A stretch of DNA of 64,000 nucleotides from Microbacterium hatanonis (lineage in GTDB: Bacteria > Actinomycetota > Actinomycetes > Actinomycetales > Microbacteriaceae): positions 1,488,001 through 1,552,000 of the forward strand of contig NZ_VRSV01000001.1 in the NCBI RefSeq assembly GCF_008017415.1. Direction: 5' to 3'. Both the position numbers and the translations under genes were made by a program. A model generated the notes under the pieces. The model saw only the letters and a list, made by a program, of their open reading frames with translations. It ran no database searches and had not been told where the DNA came from. Positions 53,214 through 61,240 of the stretch are shown here, piece after piece; position 1 is the first letter of the stretch, and every line of letters starts with the position of its first letter.

Positions 53214-55772
53214 GTGCCTGGAGAGAACCTCACCCGCAGCGAAGCGCAGCAGCGCCGCTCCGTCGTCGACCCGGCTGCGGGCGGTGGCATCGAGTACGAG
53301 ATCGCGCTCGACCTGACGCGCGGCGCGGAGGTCTTCGGTTCGCGTACCGTCGTCCGATTCTCCGCGGTGGAGGGCGCCGACACCTTCATCGACCTCATCT
53401 CGGGCTACGTGCACTCGATCACGTTGAACGGGCGCGAGGTGCCGGTGTCGGCCCACGTCGACTCCCGCATCGCGTTGACCGGTCTCGAGGCCCGAAACGA
53501 ACTCGTCGTCGTCGCCGACTGCAGCTACACCAACACCGGGGAGGGTCTGCACCGCTTCGTAGACCCCGTCGACGGCGAGGTCTACCTGTACACGCAGTTC
53601 GAGGTGCCCGACTCCCGCCGCGTGTTCGCGGTGTTCGAGCAGCCCGACCTCAAGGCCACGTTCCAGTTCACGATCACCGCGCCCGAGGCCTGGGCCGTCG
53701 TCTCGAACTCGCCGGCGCCGCAGCCCGAGCTCCACGGCGACGGCAACGCCACCTGGACCTTCGAACCCACCCCCACCATCTCGTCGTACATCACCGCGCT
53801 CATCGCGGGACCCTACGAATCGACCTTCTCGGAGCTCACGAGCGCCTCGGGCCGGGTGATCCCGCTCGGCGTGTTCGCGCGCAAGAGCCTGTGGGAGCAC
53901 CTCGACGCCGAGTACGTCTTCGAGAAGACCCGGCAGGGCTTCGCCTACTACGAGGAGAAGTTCGACTACCCGTATCCCTTCGCGAAGTACGACCAGCTCT
54001 TCGTGCCGGAGTTCAACGCCGGAGCGATGGAGAACGCGGGCGCCGTCACGTTCACCGAGACCTACGTCTTCCGCAGCAAGGTGACGGATGCGGTGAAGGA
54101 GCGCCGCGTCGTCACGATCCTCCACGAGCTGGCCCACATGTGGTTCGGCGACCTGGTGACGATGAAGTGGTGGAACGACCTCTGGCTGAACGAGTCGTTC
54201 GCCGAGTGGGCCTCGACGATCGCCACGGCCGAGGCCACGGAGTGGACCGAAGCGTGGACGACCTTCAACGCGATGGAGAAGACCTGGGCGTACCGCCAGG
54301 ATCAGCTCCCCTCGACCCACCCCGTCGTGGCGGAGATCAACGATCTCGAAGACGTGCAGGTGAACTTCGACGGGATCACCTATGCCAAGGGCGGCTCCGT
54401 GCTGAAGCAGCTGGCGGCGTGGGTCGGCATCGAGCAGTTCTTCGCCGGAGTGGCCGCCTACTTCGCCAAGCACGAGTGGTCCAACACCGAGCTCGGCGAC
54501 CTGCTCACCGAGCTCGAGGCGACGAGCGGTCGAGAGCTGGGCGCGTGGTCGCGCAAGTGGCTCGAGACCGCCGGTGTGAACACCCTCTCCCCCCTGCTGG
54601 AGGAATCGACCGACGGGACGCTCTCGCGGTTCGCGATCGTGCAGACGGCCCCGGCCGACTACCCCACCATCCGCCCGCACCGCCTCGCCGTCGGCTTCTA
54701 CTCGCTGAAGGGCGGCTCCCTGCAGCGCGTGCACCGCATCGAGCTCGACGTGGACGGCGATCGCACCGACGTGCCCGAGCTCGTCGGCGTCCGACGTCCC
54801 GACCTGGTCCTCCTCAACGACGAAGACCTCGCGTACGCGAAGATCCGTCTCGACGAGCGGTCGCTCGCCACCGCCATCGCGCACCTGAAGGACATCAGCG
54901 ACCCGCTGGCCCGCTCGATCGTGTGGGGAGCCGCGTGGGACCAGACGCGCGACGCCGAGGCGTCCGCAACCGACTACGTCGACCTCGTGCTGCGTAACAT
55001 CGGCTCGGAGACCGAGTCGACGACCGTGCGCACCACGCTCGCCCAGCTGCAGCTCGCGGCCAACGCGTACGTCGCCCCGGAGAAACGCGACGAGACGCGC
55101 GCCAAGGTCGCCGAGGCGCTGTGGGATCTGGCCCGCGCCGCCGCTCCCGAGAGCGACAGCCAACTGCAGTTCGTCACCGCGTTCGCCTCCGCCGCTGCCA
55201 CCGACGCGCAGTGGGCCCGGGTCCGCTCGCTGCGCGACGGCGCCACGACGCTCGACGGTCTGACCGTCGACACCGACCTGTCGTGGCAGCTGCTGGTCTC
55301 GCTCGCCGCCGGCGGTGCCGTGTCGGCGAAAGACATCGACGACGCCCTCTCCGCCGACAACACGGCGAAGGGCGGCGAGTTCGCGGCGCAGGCTAAGGCC
55401 GCGCTTCCGACGGTCGAGGCGAAGATCGCCGCGTGGGACTCACTCGTGGTCAAGGACGACGCCCCGAACACGATCGTGCGCGCGGCCGCGGCCGGGCTCG
55501 TGCACCCCGCCGGCGTCGGGGTGCTGCGCGAGTTCGTGAAGCCGTACTTCGACATGCTGCTTCCGATCTGGAACTCGCGCAGTTACCAGATCGCGCAGTA
55601 CCTGATCGTCGGCCTCTACCCTGCGGCTCTCGCCGATGCCGCCTTGCGCGACGCGACGCGCGCGTGGCTGGCCGAGAACGCGTCGGCGCCCGCAGCGCTG
55701 CGCCGCCTCGTGAACGAGAACCTCGCCGGGGTCGAGCGCGCGCTGTCGGTGCAGGAGCGCGACGCGGAGTAA
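53214..55772 (+). CDS. pepN: Aminopeptidase N (M1 family)
   Basis: An 852-residue zinc aminopeptidase. The exopeptidase motif GAMEN is at 270-274, and the zinc site is H304-E-L-A-H308 with E327. The N-terminal beta domain (EVYLYTQFEVPDSRRVFAVFEQPDLKATF) and the C-terminal helical ERAP1-like domain are complete. It starts with GTG behind GGGAG. The family in actinobacteria has broad specificity, often preferring Lys or Ala. A strong terminator follows. Confidence 0.96.
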   Translation: MPGENLTRSEAQQRRSVVDPAAGGGIEYEIALDLTRGAEVFGSRTVVRFSAVEGADTFIDLISGYVHSITLNGREVPVSAHVDSRIALTGLEARNELVVVADCSYTNTGEGLHRFVDPVDGEVYLYTQFEVPDSRRVFAVFEQPDLKATFQFTITAPEAWAVVSNSPAPQPELHGDGNATWTFEPTPTISSYITALIAGPYESTFSELTSASGRVIPLGVFARKSLWEHLDAEYVFEKTRQGFAYYEEKFDYPYPFAKYDQLFVPEFNAGAMENAGAVTFTETYVFRSKVTDAVKERRVVTILHELAHMWFGDLVTMKWWNDLWLNESFAEWASTIATAEATEWTEAWTTFNAMEKTWAYRQDQLPSTHPVVAEINDLEDVQVNFDGITYAKGGSVLKQLAAWVGIEQFFAGVAAYFAKHEWSNTELGDLLTELEATSGRELGAWSRKWLETAGVNTLSPLLEESTDGTLSRFAIVQTAPADYPTIRPHRLAVGFYSLKGGSLQRVHRIELDVDGDRTDVPELVGVRRPDLVLLNDEDLAYAKIRLDERSLATAIAHLKDISDPLARSIVWGAAWDQTRDAEASATDYVDLVLRNIGSETESTTVRTTLAQLQLAANAYVAPEKRDETRAKVAEALWDLARAAAPESDSQLQFVTAFASAAATDAQWARVRSLRDGATTLDGLTVDTDLSWQLLVSLAAGGAVSAKDIDDALSADNTAKGGEFAAQAKAALPTVEAKIAAWDSLVVKDDAPNTIVRAAAAGLVHPAGVGVLREFVKPYFDMLLPIWNSRSYQIAQYLIVGLYPAALADAALRDATRAWLAENASAPAALRRLVNENLAGVERALSVQERDAE

Positions 55773-55779
55773 CCTGCCG

Positions 55780-55822
55780 CGACGAACGCCTCGGTGCCCA
55801 GCCGGCTCCGAGGCGTTCGTCG
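55780..55822 (+). terminator. Intrinsic terminator after pepN
   Basis: A perfect 15-bp stem (CGACGAACGCCTCGG and complement) with a 13-nt loop, 8 bp after the pepN stop and just before the mscS start. Confidence 0.85.
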
Positions 55823-55827
55823 TTAAC

Positions 55828-56967
55828 ATGGGGATGATGCTCGTCCTCGCCGCAGAAACCACTGACGCCCCCGCCACGCCCGCCATTTTCACGCTCGAGA
55901 CGTGGCAGCCCTTCCTCGATTGGCTGGTCAGTGCGGGGTGGCGTCTTCTCGGCGCGGCGGGAATCATCGTGGCCGCGGTGCTCGTTGCCTGGGTACTGCG
56001 CGTCGTAATCCGCCACATCGTGGGACGGATCGTCTCGGGCGCGAAGAACAAGGCGAACGTCGACGACACGCAGGCGCTCGAACGCTCGCCGCTCGCGGCC
56101 GTGCGGCTCGTCCAGCGCACCCGCACGCTCGGCACGATCCTGCAGAACATCATGAACGTCGTCATCGTGGTCGTGGCGCTGGTCCTGATCGCCGGCGTCG
56201 TCGCGCCCGATGTGCTGGCGTCGCTGACCCTCCTCACCGCGGCCGTCGGCGCGGGCCTCGGATTCGGCGCCCAGAACATCGTGAAGGACGTGCTCAACGG
56301 CATCTTCATCGTCGCGGAAGACCAGATCGGCATCGGCGACGTGGTCGACCTCGGGCTCGCCACCGGCGTCGTCGAGTACGTGAGCGTCCGCGTGAGCCAC
56401 GTCCGGGACGTGAACGGCACGCTCTGGTACGTCCGCAACGGCGAGATCTTGCGCATCGGCAACATGTCTCAGGGCTGGTCCCGGGTCATCATCGACCTCG
56501 CCGTACCGGCGAACGCCGACATCCCCGAGGTCGAAGGAGCCATGCTCTCGGCGGCGAAGTCGCTCACCGACGAGCCGAAGTGGCGCTCCCGCATCATCGA
56601 GCAGCCCGAAGTCTGGGGTCTGGAGTCGGTGTCGGGCGACGCGCTCGTCATCCGCCTCGTCATGAAGACCCGCGCCAACGCCAAGGACGACGTCGCGCGG
56701 GAGCTGCGGATGCGGCTGAAGAACGCGATCGACGAACTGGGTCTCACACTTCCGCAGCTGAACTCGATCACGCTCAGCGGACTCGAGGGCGCGCAGCGGG
56801 TGCGCGGGGCGAACCCTCCCCGCACCCGGCCGAACCCGGTGGCCGTCGAGCAACGGCCCGTGTGGAAGCCGCGCAAGCGACCGAAGTCCACGCCGGGCGA
56901 CCCCGGCGACCAGAAGACGCCCCCCGCTACGAAGGCGGAACCCGACACCGGCGAGGACGAGAAGTGA
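55828..56967 (+). CDS. MscS-family mechanosensitive channel
   Basis: A 379-residue membrane channel that opens on membrane tension after osmotic downshock. Membrane segments are at about 40-62, 105-125 and the pore helix TM3 about 128-160 (LTAAVGAGLGFGAQNIVKD, rich in the Gly/Ala packing pattern of MscS). The cytoplasmic beta domain (EDQIGIGDVVDLG, GVVEYVSVRV, VRNGEI) and the alpha/beta domain follow, then a basic/Pro-rich 60-residue tail. A start a few residues later (MMLVLAAE) cannot be excluded. The final TGA overlaps the GTG of the globin gene. Confidence 0.93.
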   Translation: MGMMLVLAAETTDAPATPAIFTLETWQPFLDWLVSAGWRLLGAAGIIVAAVLVAWVLRVVIRHIVGRIVSGAKNKANVDDTQALERSPLAAVRLVQRTRTLGTILQNIMNVVIVVVALVLIAGVVAPDVLASLTLLTAAVGAGLGFGAQNIVKDVLNGIFIVAEDQIGIGDVVDLGLATGVVEYVSVRVSHVRDVNGTLWYVRNGEILRIGNMSQGWSRVIIDLAVPANADIPEVEGAMLSAAKSLTDEPKWRSRIIEQPEVWGLESVSGDALVIRLVMKTRANAKDDVARELRMRLKNAIDELGLTLPQLNSITLSGLEGAQRVRGANPPRTRPNPVAVEQRPVWKPRKRPKSTPGDPGDQKTPPATKAEPDTGEDEK

Positions 56968-57425
56968 CAGAGCAGACGAGCTTCTACGACGAAATCGGCG
57001 GAATGCCCACGTTCCGGCGACTCGTCGACGCGTTCTACAGGGGGGTGGCGAGTGACGAGGTGCTCAAGCCGATGTACCCCGAGGAGGACCTCGGCCCCGC
57101 CGCCGAGCGACTGACGCTCTTCCTCGCGCAGTACTGGGGCGGCCCCACCACGTACAGCGAGCGGCGGGGCCACCCGCGCCTGAGGATGCGGCACCAGCCG
57201 TTCCACGTGAACCCCGACGCCCGTGACCGGTGGCTCTCGCACATGCGTGCCGCCGTCGACGAGCTCGAGCTCTCCCCCTTGCACGAGGCGACGCTGTGGG
57301 ATTATCTGCAGAGGGCGGCGCTGGCGATGGTGAACACCTTCGAGCCGACCGGCATCGGCACCCCCTCCGGGGGGCGCTCGACGCCGGGACTGCCCGTCTC
57401 CAGCCGGAGCGACAGCGCCGACTGA
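56964..57425 (+). CDS. glbO: Truncated haemoglobin, group II (GlbO type)
   Basis: A 153-residue globin. The family blocks are SFYDEIGGMPTFRRLVDAFYRGV, PMYPEEDLGPAAERLTLFLAQYWGGPTTYSERRGHPRLRMRHQPF, with the proximal His in MRHQPFHV, and Trp in RDRWLSHM. The YxxxRGHPRLRMRH segment is typical of actinobacterial GlbO, which binds O2 and peroxide tightly. It starts with GTG overlapping the mscS stop (GTGA), so it is cotranslated. The last 25 residues are a flexible Ser/Gly tail. Confidence 0.94.
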   Translation: MTEQTSFYDEIGGMPTFRRLVDAFYRGVASDEVLKPMYPEEDLGPAAERLTLFLAQYWGGPTTYSERRGHPRLRMRHQPFHVNPDARDRWLSHMRAAVDELELSPLHEATLWDYLQRAALAMVNTFEPTGIGTPSGGRSTPGLPVSSRSDSAD

Positions 57426-57451
57426 CATCGCACGACGACGAAGGAGTCGCC

Positions 57452-59113
57452 ATGACCGCTCGCATCTACGACACCGATGTTCTCGTCGTCGGGTGGGGGT
57501 TGGCCGGCCTGGTGGCGACGCGTGAGGCCCTCCTCGCGAACAAGCGCGTGCTGGTCGTGGACCAGGAGCCCCGCACGAACCTCGGCGGGCAGGCGTGGTG
57601 GTCGTTCGGCGGTCTGTTCCTCGTCGACTCTCCGGAGCAGCGCCGTTTCGGAGTGAAGGACTCGCTCGAGCTCGCGCGGCAGGACTGGTTCGGCAACGCC
57701 GCCTTCGATCGTCCGGAAGATGCGTGGCCCCGCCGGTGGGCCGAGGAGTATCTGCAGTTCGCCGCCGGTGAGAAGCGCTCGTGGTTGCGCGGGCTGGGGC
57801 TCGGCTTCTTCCCCGTCGTGGGGTGGGCGGAGCGCGGCGGGTACGGCGCGATAGGCCCGGGCAACTCCGTGCCTCGGTTCCACATCGCGTGGGGAACCGG
57901 CCCGGGCGTGCTCGCTCCGTTCCTCCGCGCGGCCGACGACGCCGAGTCGGACGGGCGCCTGGTGGTGCTCCCCCGCCACCGTGTCACGGAGCTGGCGGTG
58001 CATGACGGCGTCGTGGTGGGCGCCGTCGGTGACGTCCTGGCGCCGAGCCTCGCCGAGCGGGGCGCGGCCACGGATCGCGACGCGGTCGACCGCTTCGAGG
58101 TGCGTGCGACTGCCACGATCGTCGCGTCGGGCGGGATCGGGGGCAACCATGACCTGGTGCGCGCGATGTGGCCGGAGCGCCTGGGCACCGCACCCGGCAC
58201 GATGCTCTCGGGGGTGCCCGCCTACGTCGACGGCTCCATGCTCCCCGTGGCCGAAGCGGCCGGCGGCACGGTGATCAACGCCGACCGGATGTGGCACTAC
58301 GTCGAGGGCATCCAGAACTGGTCGTCGATCTGGCCCGATCACGGCATCCGCATCCTGCCCGGTCCGTCATCCCTCTGGCTGGACGCGACGGGGCGGCGGC
58401 TCCCCGTCCCCCTCTTCCCCGGGTTCGACACGCTGGGCACGCTGGCTCACCTGCGGAGCACCGGTCACGACCACTCCTGGTTCGTGTTGTCCTCGCGCAT
58501 CGTCGAGAAGGAGTTCACCCTCTCCGGCAGCGAGCAGAACCCCGACCTCACGGGCAAGGACGTCCCGCTCCTGGTGCGGTCGCGCCTCGGGAAGGGAGCG
58601 TCGGGGCCCGTTCAGGCGTTCCTCGACAACGGCGCGGACTTCGTCGTGCGCGACAACCTCGACGATCTTCTCGCGGGCATGCGAGCACTCCCCGGCGGCG
58701 ACCTGCTCGACACCGCCCGGGTGCGGTCGGAGGTGGAAGCGCGTGACCGCGAGATCGAGAACGACTTCACGAAAGATGCCCAGATCGCGATGCTGCGATC
58801 GGCGCGCTCGTTCCGCGGCGACCGTCTCGTCCGCACGGCCGCACCCCACCGCATCCTCGATCCCGCTGCGGGGCCTCTCATCGCCGTGAAGCTCCACGTG
58901 CTCACCCGCAAGTCGCTCGGCGGGCTCCAGACCGACCTGCAAGGACGGGTCCTCGGGCTCGGCGGCGAGCCCGTGCCGGGGCTGTTCGCCGCGGGCGAGG
59001 CCAGCGGCTTCGGGGGCGGCGGAATGCATGGCTACCGCGCGCTCGAGGGCACGTTCCTCGGCGGATGCCTCTTCTCCGGGCGCGTCGCCGGACGCGCGGC
59101 GGCGGCGGTCTAA
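57452..59113 (+). CDS. FAD-binding dehydrogenase (KstD/fumarate-reductase-like)
   Basis: A 553-residue flavoprotein. The N-terminal dinucleotide site is VLVVGWGLAGLVATREAL, the second FAD block VASGGIGGNHDLVRAMWP, and the C-terminal FAD closure LFAAGEASGFGGGGMHGYRALEG. The protein resembles the FrdA/3-ketosteroid delta-1-dehydrogenase superfamily; close actinobacterial relatives carry only the name FAD-binding dehydrogenase. AAGGAG lies before the ATG. It is third in an mscS-glbO-dehydrogenase run and may share a redox role with the globin, which is inference. Confidence 0.9.
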   Translation: MTARIYDTDVLVVGWGLAGLVATREALLANKRVLVVDQEPRTNLGGQAWWSFGGLFLVDSPEQRRFGVKDSLELARQDWFGNAAFDRPEDAWPRRWAEEYLQFAAGEKRSWLRGLGLGFFPVVGWAERGGYGAIGPGNSVPRFHIAWGTGPGVLAPFLRAADDAESDGRLVVLPRHRVTELAVHDGVVVGAVGDVLAPSLAERGAATDRDAVDRFEVRATATIVASGGIGGNHDLVRAMWPERLGTAPGTMLSGVPAYVDGSMLPVAEAAGGTVINADRMWHYVEGIQNWSSIWPDHGIRILPGPSSLWLDATGRRLPVPLFPGFDTLGTLAHLRSTGHDHSWFVLSSRIVEKEFTLSGSEQNPDLTGKDVPLLVRSRLGKGASGPVQAFLDNGADFVVRDNLDDLLAGMRALPGGDLLDTARVRSEVEARDREIENDFTKDAQIAMLRSARSFRGDRLVRTAAPHRILDPAAGPLIAVKLHVLTRKSLGGLQTDLQGRVLGLGGEPVPGLFAAGEASGFGGGGMHGYRALEGTFLGGCLFSGRVAGRAAAAV

Positions 59114-59784
59114 CTCACGGCGCCGGTGGAACGCACGGCCGTGAGCCCGTTGCGGACCGTCGTCCTCACCAGCACGTGCCCCCGCCGCAGCGAGAGCCGA
59201 CGCCACGGGCCGGCTTCGCGTACCTGTGCCTGCTCCTCGCCGGAGATGAATCCGAGCGCGAAGGCCGCGAAGGCGGCACCCAGCGGCAGACCGTCGAGAA
59301 GGGGCTCGGCTGCACCCCACACGCTCGCCCGGACGCTCTGCACGATCTCCTCGCCCGCATCGCGCGGGACGGCCTGGGCGACGCTGGCGATACCCGCCTG
59401 TGCACGCGAAGCGAGAACGGATGCGGCGACCTCGCCGACGGCTCGCCACCCTGCGCGCGGCGGCGAGATCCCCGCCCACGTCGCCGTCAGGGCGGAGTCC
59501 GGCAGCACCAGCTGCGATGCGTCATCGGGAGCGACCGCGAGGGCGGTGCCGGGCACCACGAGATCGCAGACGAGCTCAGGGTCGATCGCCGTGGCCCGCA
59601 GACCGAGCACCGTAGGGGTCGCATCGAGCAGGTCGCGCGGCGCCAGCGGGGCGGACGTCATCACGAGCGTCCCCTCCGCGGCGCGGAGCCGCACAGCACC
59701 ATCGCCGAGCTGAGCGGCGCGGGAGGCGAACGTCACGACGTCGGCGGCGCCCTGCGGATCGGGGAACACGAGACGAGCGGACAC
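59110..59784 (-). CDS. Hypothetical protein, 224 aa
   Basis: A soluble-looking protein without a known motif to me. It has a beta-rich first half (RLVFPDPQGAADVVTFASRAAQLGDGAVRLRAAEGTLVMTSAPLAPRDLLD) and an Ala-rich helical middle, then a basic RRLSLRRGHVLVRTTVRNGL end. GTG at 59784 sits within 15 bp of an overlapping divergent promoter, consistent with an actively transcribed gene, and codon use fits. Its stop overlaps the FAD dehydrogenase stop by 4 bp. Confidence 0.72.
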   Translation of the reverse strand: MSARLVFPDPQGAADVVTFASRAAQLGDGAVRLRAAEGTLVMTSAPLAPRDLLDATPTVLGLRATAIDPELVCDLVVPGTALAVAPDDASQLVLPDSALTATWAGISPPRAGWRAVGEVAASVLASRAQAGIASVAQAVPRDAGEEIVQSVRASVWGAAEPLLDGLPLGAAFAAFALGFISGEEQAQVREAGPWRRLSLRRGHVLVRTTVRNGLTAVRSTGAVS

Positions 59785-59790
59785 CCGCCC

Positions 59791-59798
59791 TAAACTAC
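59791..59798. promoter_or_regulatory. Overlapping divergent -10 boxes
   Basis: TAAACT (59791-59796, plus strand, for tesB) and TAGTTT (59798-59793, minus strand, for the 224-aa gene) share bases. The two promoters should exclude each other. The minus-strand gene would be nearly leaderless. Confidence 0.5.
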
Positions 59799-59837
59799 CA
59801 AGCGGCGAGCGGATGCTCGTCGGAACGGGAGGATCAC

Positions 59838-60725
59838 GTGCCTGACGCCCTCGATCCCGTCGCCTCGCTCCTCGCGGTGCTCGATCTCCGCGACGCGGGC
59901 GCTCGGACGACGGAGGACATCTTCACCGGTGTCTCGCAAGCGATGCCCGGCGGACGGGTGTACGGAGGGCAGGTGCTCGCCCAGTCGGTCGTCGCCGCAT
60001 CCCGGACGCTTCCCGCCGAGCGCGCTCCGCACTCCATGCACGGGTACTTCCTCCGGCCCGGTGACGCCAGCGCCGACATCACCTTCTCGGTCGATCGCAT
60101 CCACGACGGGCGCTCGTTCTCGACCCGGCGCACACAGGCGTACCAGTCGGGCGTGCCGATCTTCTCGATGATCGCCTCGTTCCAGGACGAAGATCCAGGT
60201 CTCGAGCATCAGGCGCCCATGCCCGAGGGGTACCCCGACCCCGACGAGCTGCCCGACATCGAGGGCGAGATCGTCCGCGCCCACCCGCACTCGGGACGGA
60301 TCTTCCGCGAACGCCCCGTCGACGTCCGGCACGTGCCGTCGCCCATCTACGTGGACGTCGACGAGCCCGTCGCGCGGCAAGCCGTGTGGATGCGCGTCAA
60401 GCGCGCGCTGCCCGACGACGCGGGTACCCACCGCGCAGCCCTCGCCTACATGAGCGACATGACGATCCAGGAGTCGATCATGCGCGCCCACGGCATCGCG
60501 TGGACGACGCCCGGACTCAAGGTGGCGAGCCTCGATCACGCCATGTGGTGGCACCGCCCCGCGCGTGTCGACGAGTGGCTGCTCTACGTGCAGGAGTCGC
60601 CCAGCGCCCGCGGGGGACGCGGGCTGTCGAACGGACGGATCTACTCGCGGGACGGCGCTCTGGTCGCGAGCGTCGCGCAGGAGGTCATGGTGCGGGTGCG
60701 TCAGGAAGCAGAGCCCCGCCGGTAG
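59838..60725 (+). CDS. tesB: Acyl-CoA thioesterase II (TesB)
   Basis: A 295-residue double-hotdog thioesterase that hydrolyses acyl-CoA. The first hotdog has GRVYGGQVLAQSVVAA and HSMHGYFLRPGDASADITFSVDRIHDGRSFSTRRTQAYQ; the second ends in LASLDHAMWWHRPARVDEWLLYVQESPSARGGRGLSNGRIY. The expected catalytic Asp/Gln/Thr-type residues are in these blocks. GTG start behind GGGAGG. Its 3' end overlaps the next gene on the other strand by 25 bp. Confidence 0.94.
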   Translation: MPDALDPVASLLAVLDLRDAGARTTEDIFTGVSQAMPGGRVYGGQVLAQSVVAASRTLPAERAPHSMHGYFLRPGDASADITFSVDRIHDGRSFSTRRTQAYQSGVPIFSMIASFQDEDPGLEHQAPMPEGYPDPDELPDIEGEIVRAHPHSGRIFRERPVDVRHVPSPIYVDVDEPVARQAVWMRVKRALPDDAGTHRAALAYMSDMTIQESIMRAHGIAWTTPGLKVASLDHAMWWHRPARVDEWLLYVQESPSARGGRGLSNGRIYSRDGALVASVAQEVMVRVRQEAEPRR

Positions 60726-61240
60726 TCGATGGGCGCTCCGATGAACGGCGCCCACGCGCGGCGCTCCAGCTCGCTCCAGCGGGTCGGCCGCCCGCTCGCG
60801 GTGTCGACGATCACCACGACCGCCGTCGCGCGCGCATAGAGCACCGGGGCCTCGTCACCCAGGGGGCTGTACACCTCGAAGCAGATGTCGGCACTCGAGC
60901 CGCCCATGCGCCCGATCCACATCTGCACGTCGAGAGGTCGCTGTCCGTAGGGAACGGGTCGGTAGTACTCGATCTCCTGACGGGCGATGAGTGTCGCGCG
61001 CGACCCGCCGCTCTCGAGCACGTCCATCTCGAAGACCGCGGTGGGAAGAGGCTCGGCCGCGCCGTCGCCCTTCCAGAACGCGCGAAGCCGTGCCTCCTCG
61101 AGCAGCTTCAGCATCGAGGTGTTGTTGACGTGCCCCAGCGCGTCGAGGTCGCCCCACCGCAGATGGATGGGCACGTGGATGCGGGGGCGCGCAGCATCCG
61201 GTTCGATGGCGCTCCCCCGCTCCGAGGTCGTGTCAGTCAC
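60701..61240 (-). CDS. 4HBT-family hotdog thioesterase
   Basis: A 179-residue single-hotdog acyl-CoA thioesterase-like protein (YbgC/FadM style). The diagnostic start is HLRWGDLDALGHVNNTSMLKLLEEARL with the catalytic Asp, then EIEYYRPVPYGQRPLDVQMWIGRMG. The GTG at 61240 is used because it overlaps the end of ettA by 8 bp, giving translational coupling; the frame is open further but would run deep into ettA. Two thioesterases thus sit tail to tail (tesB and this gene). Confidence 0.88.
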   Translation of the reverse strand: MTDTTSERGSAIEPDAARPRIHVPIHLRWGDLDALGHVNNTSMLKLLEEARLRAFWKGDGAAEPLPTAVFEMDVLESGGSRATLIARQEIEYYRPVPYGQRPLDVQMWIGRMGGSSADICFEVYSPLGDEAPVLYARATAVVVIVDTASGRPTRWSELERRAWAPFIGAPIDYRRGSAS

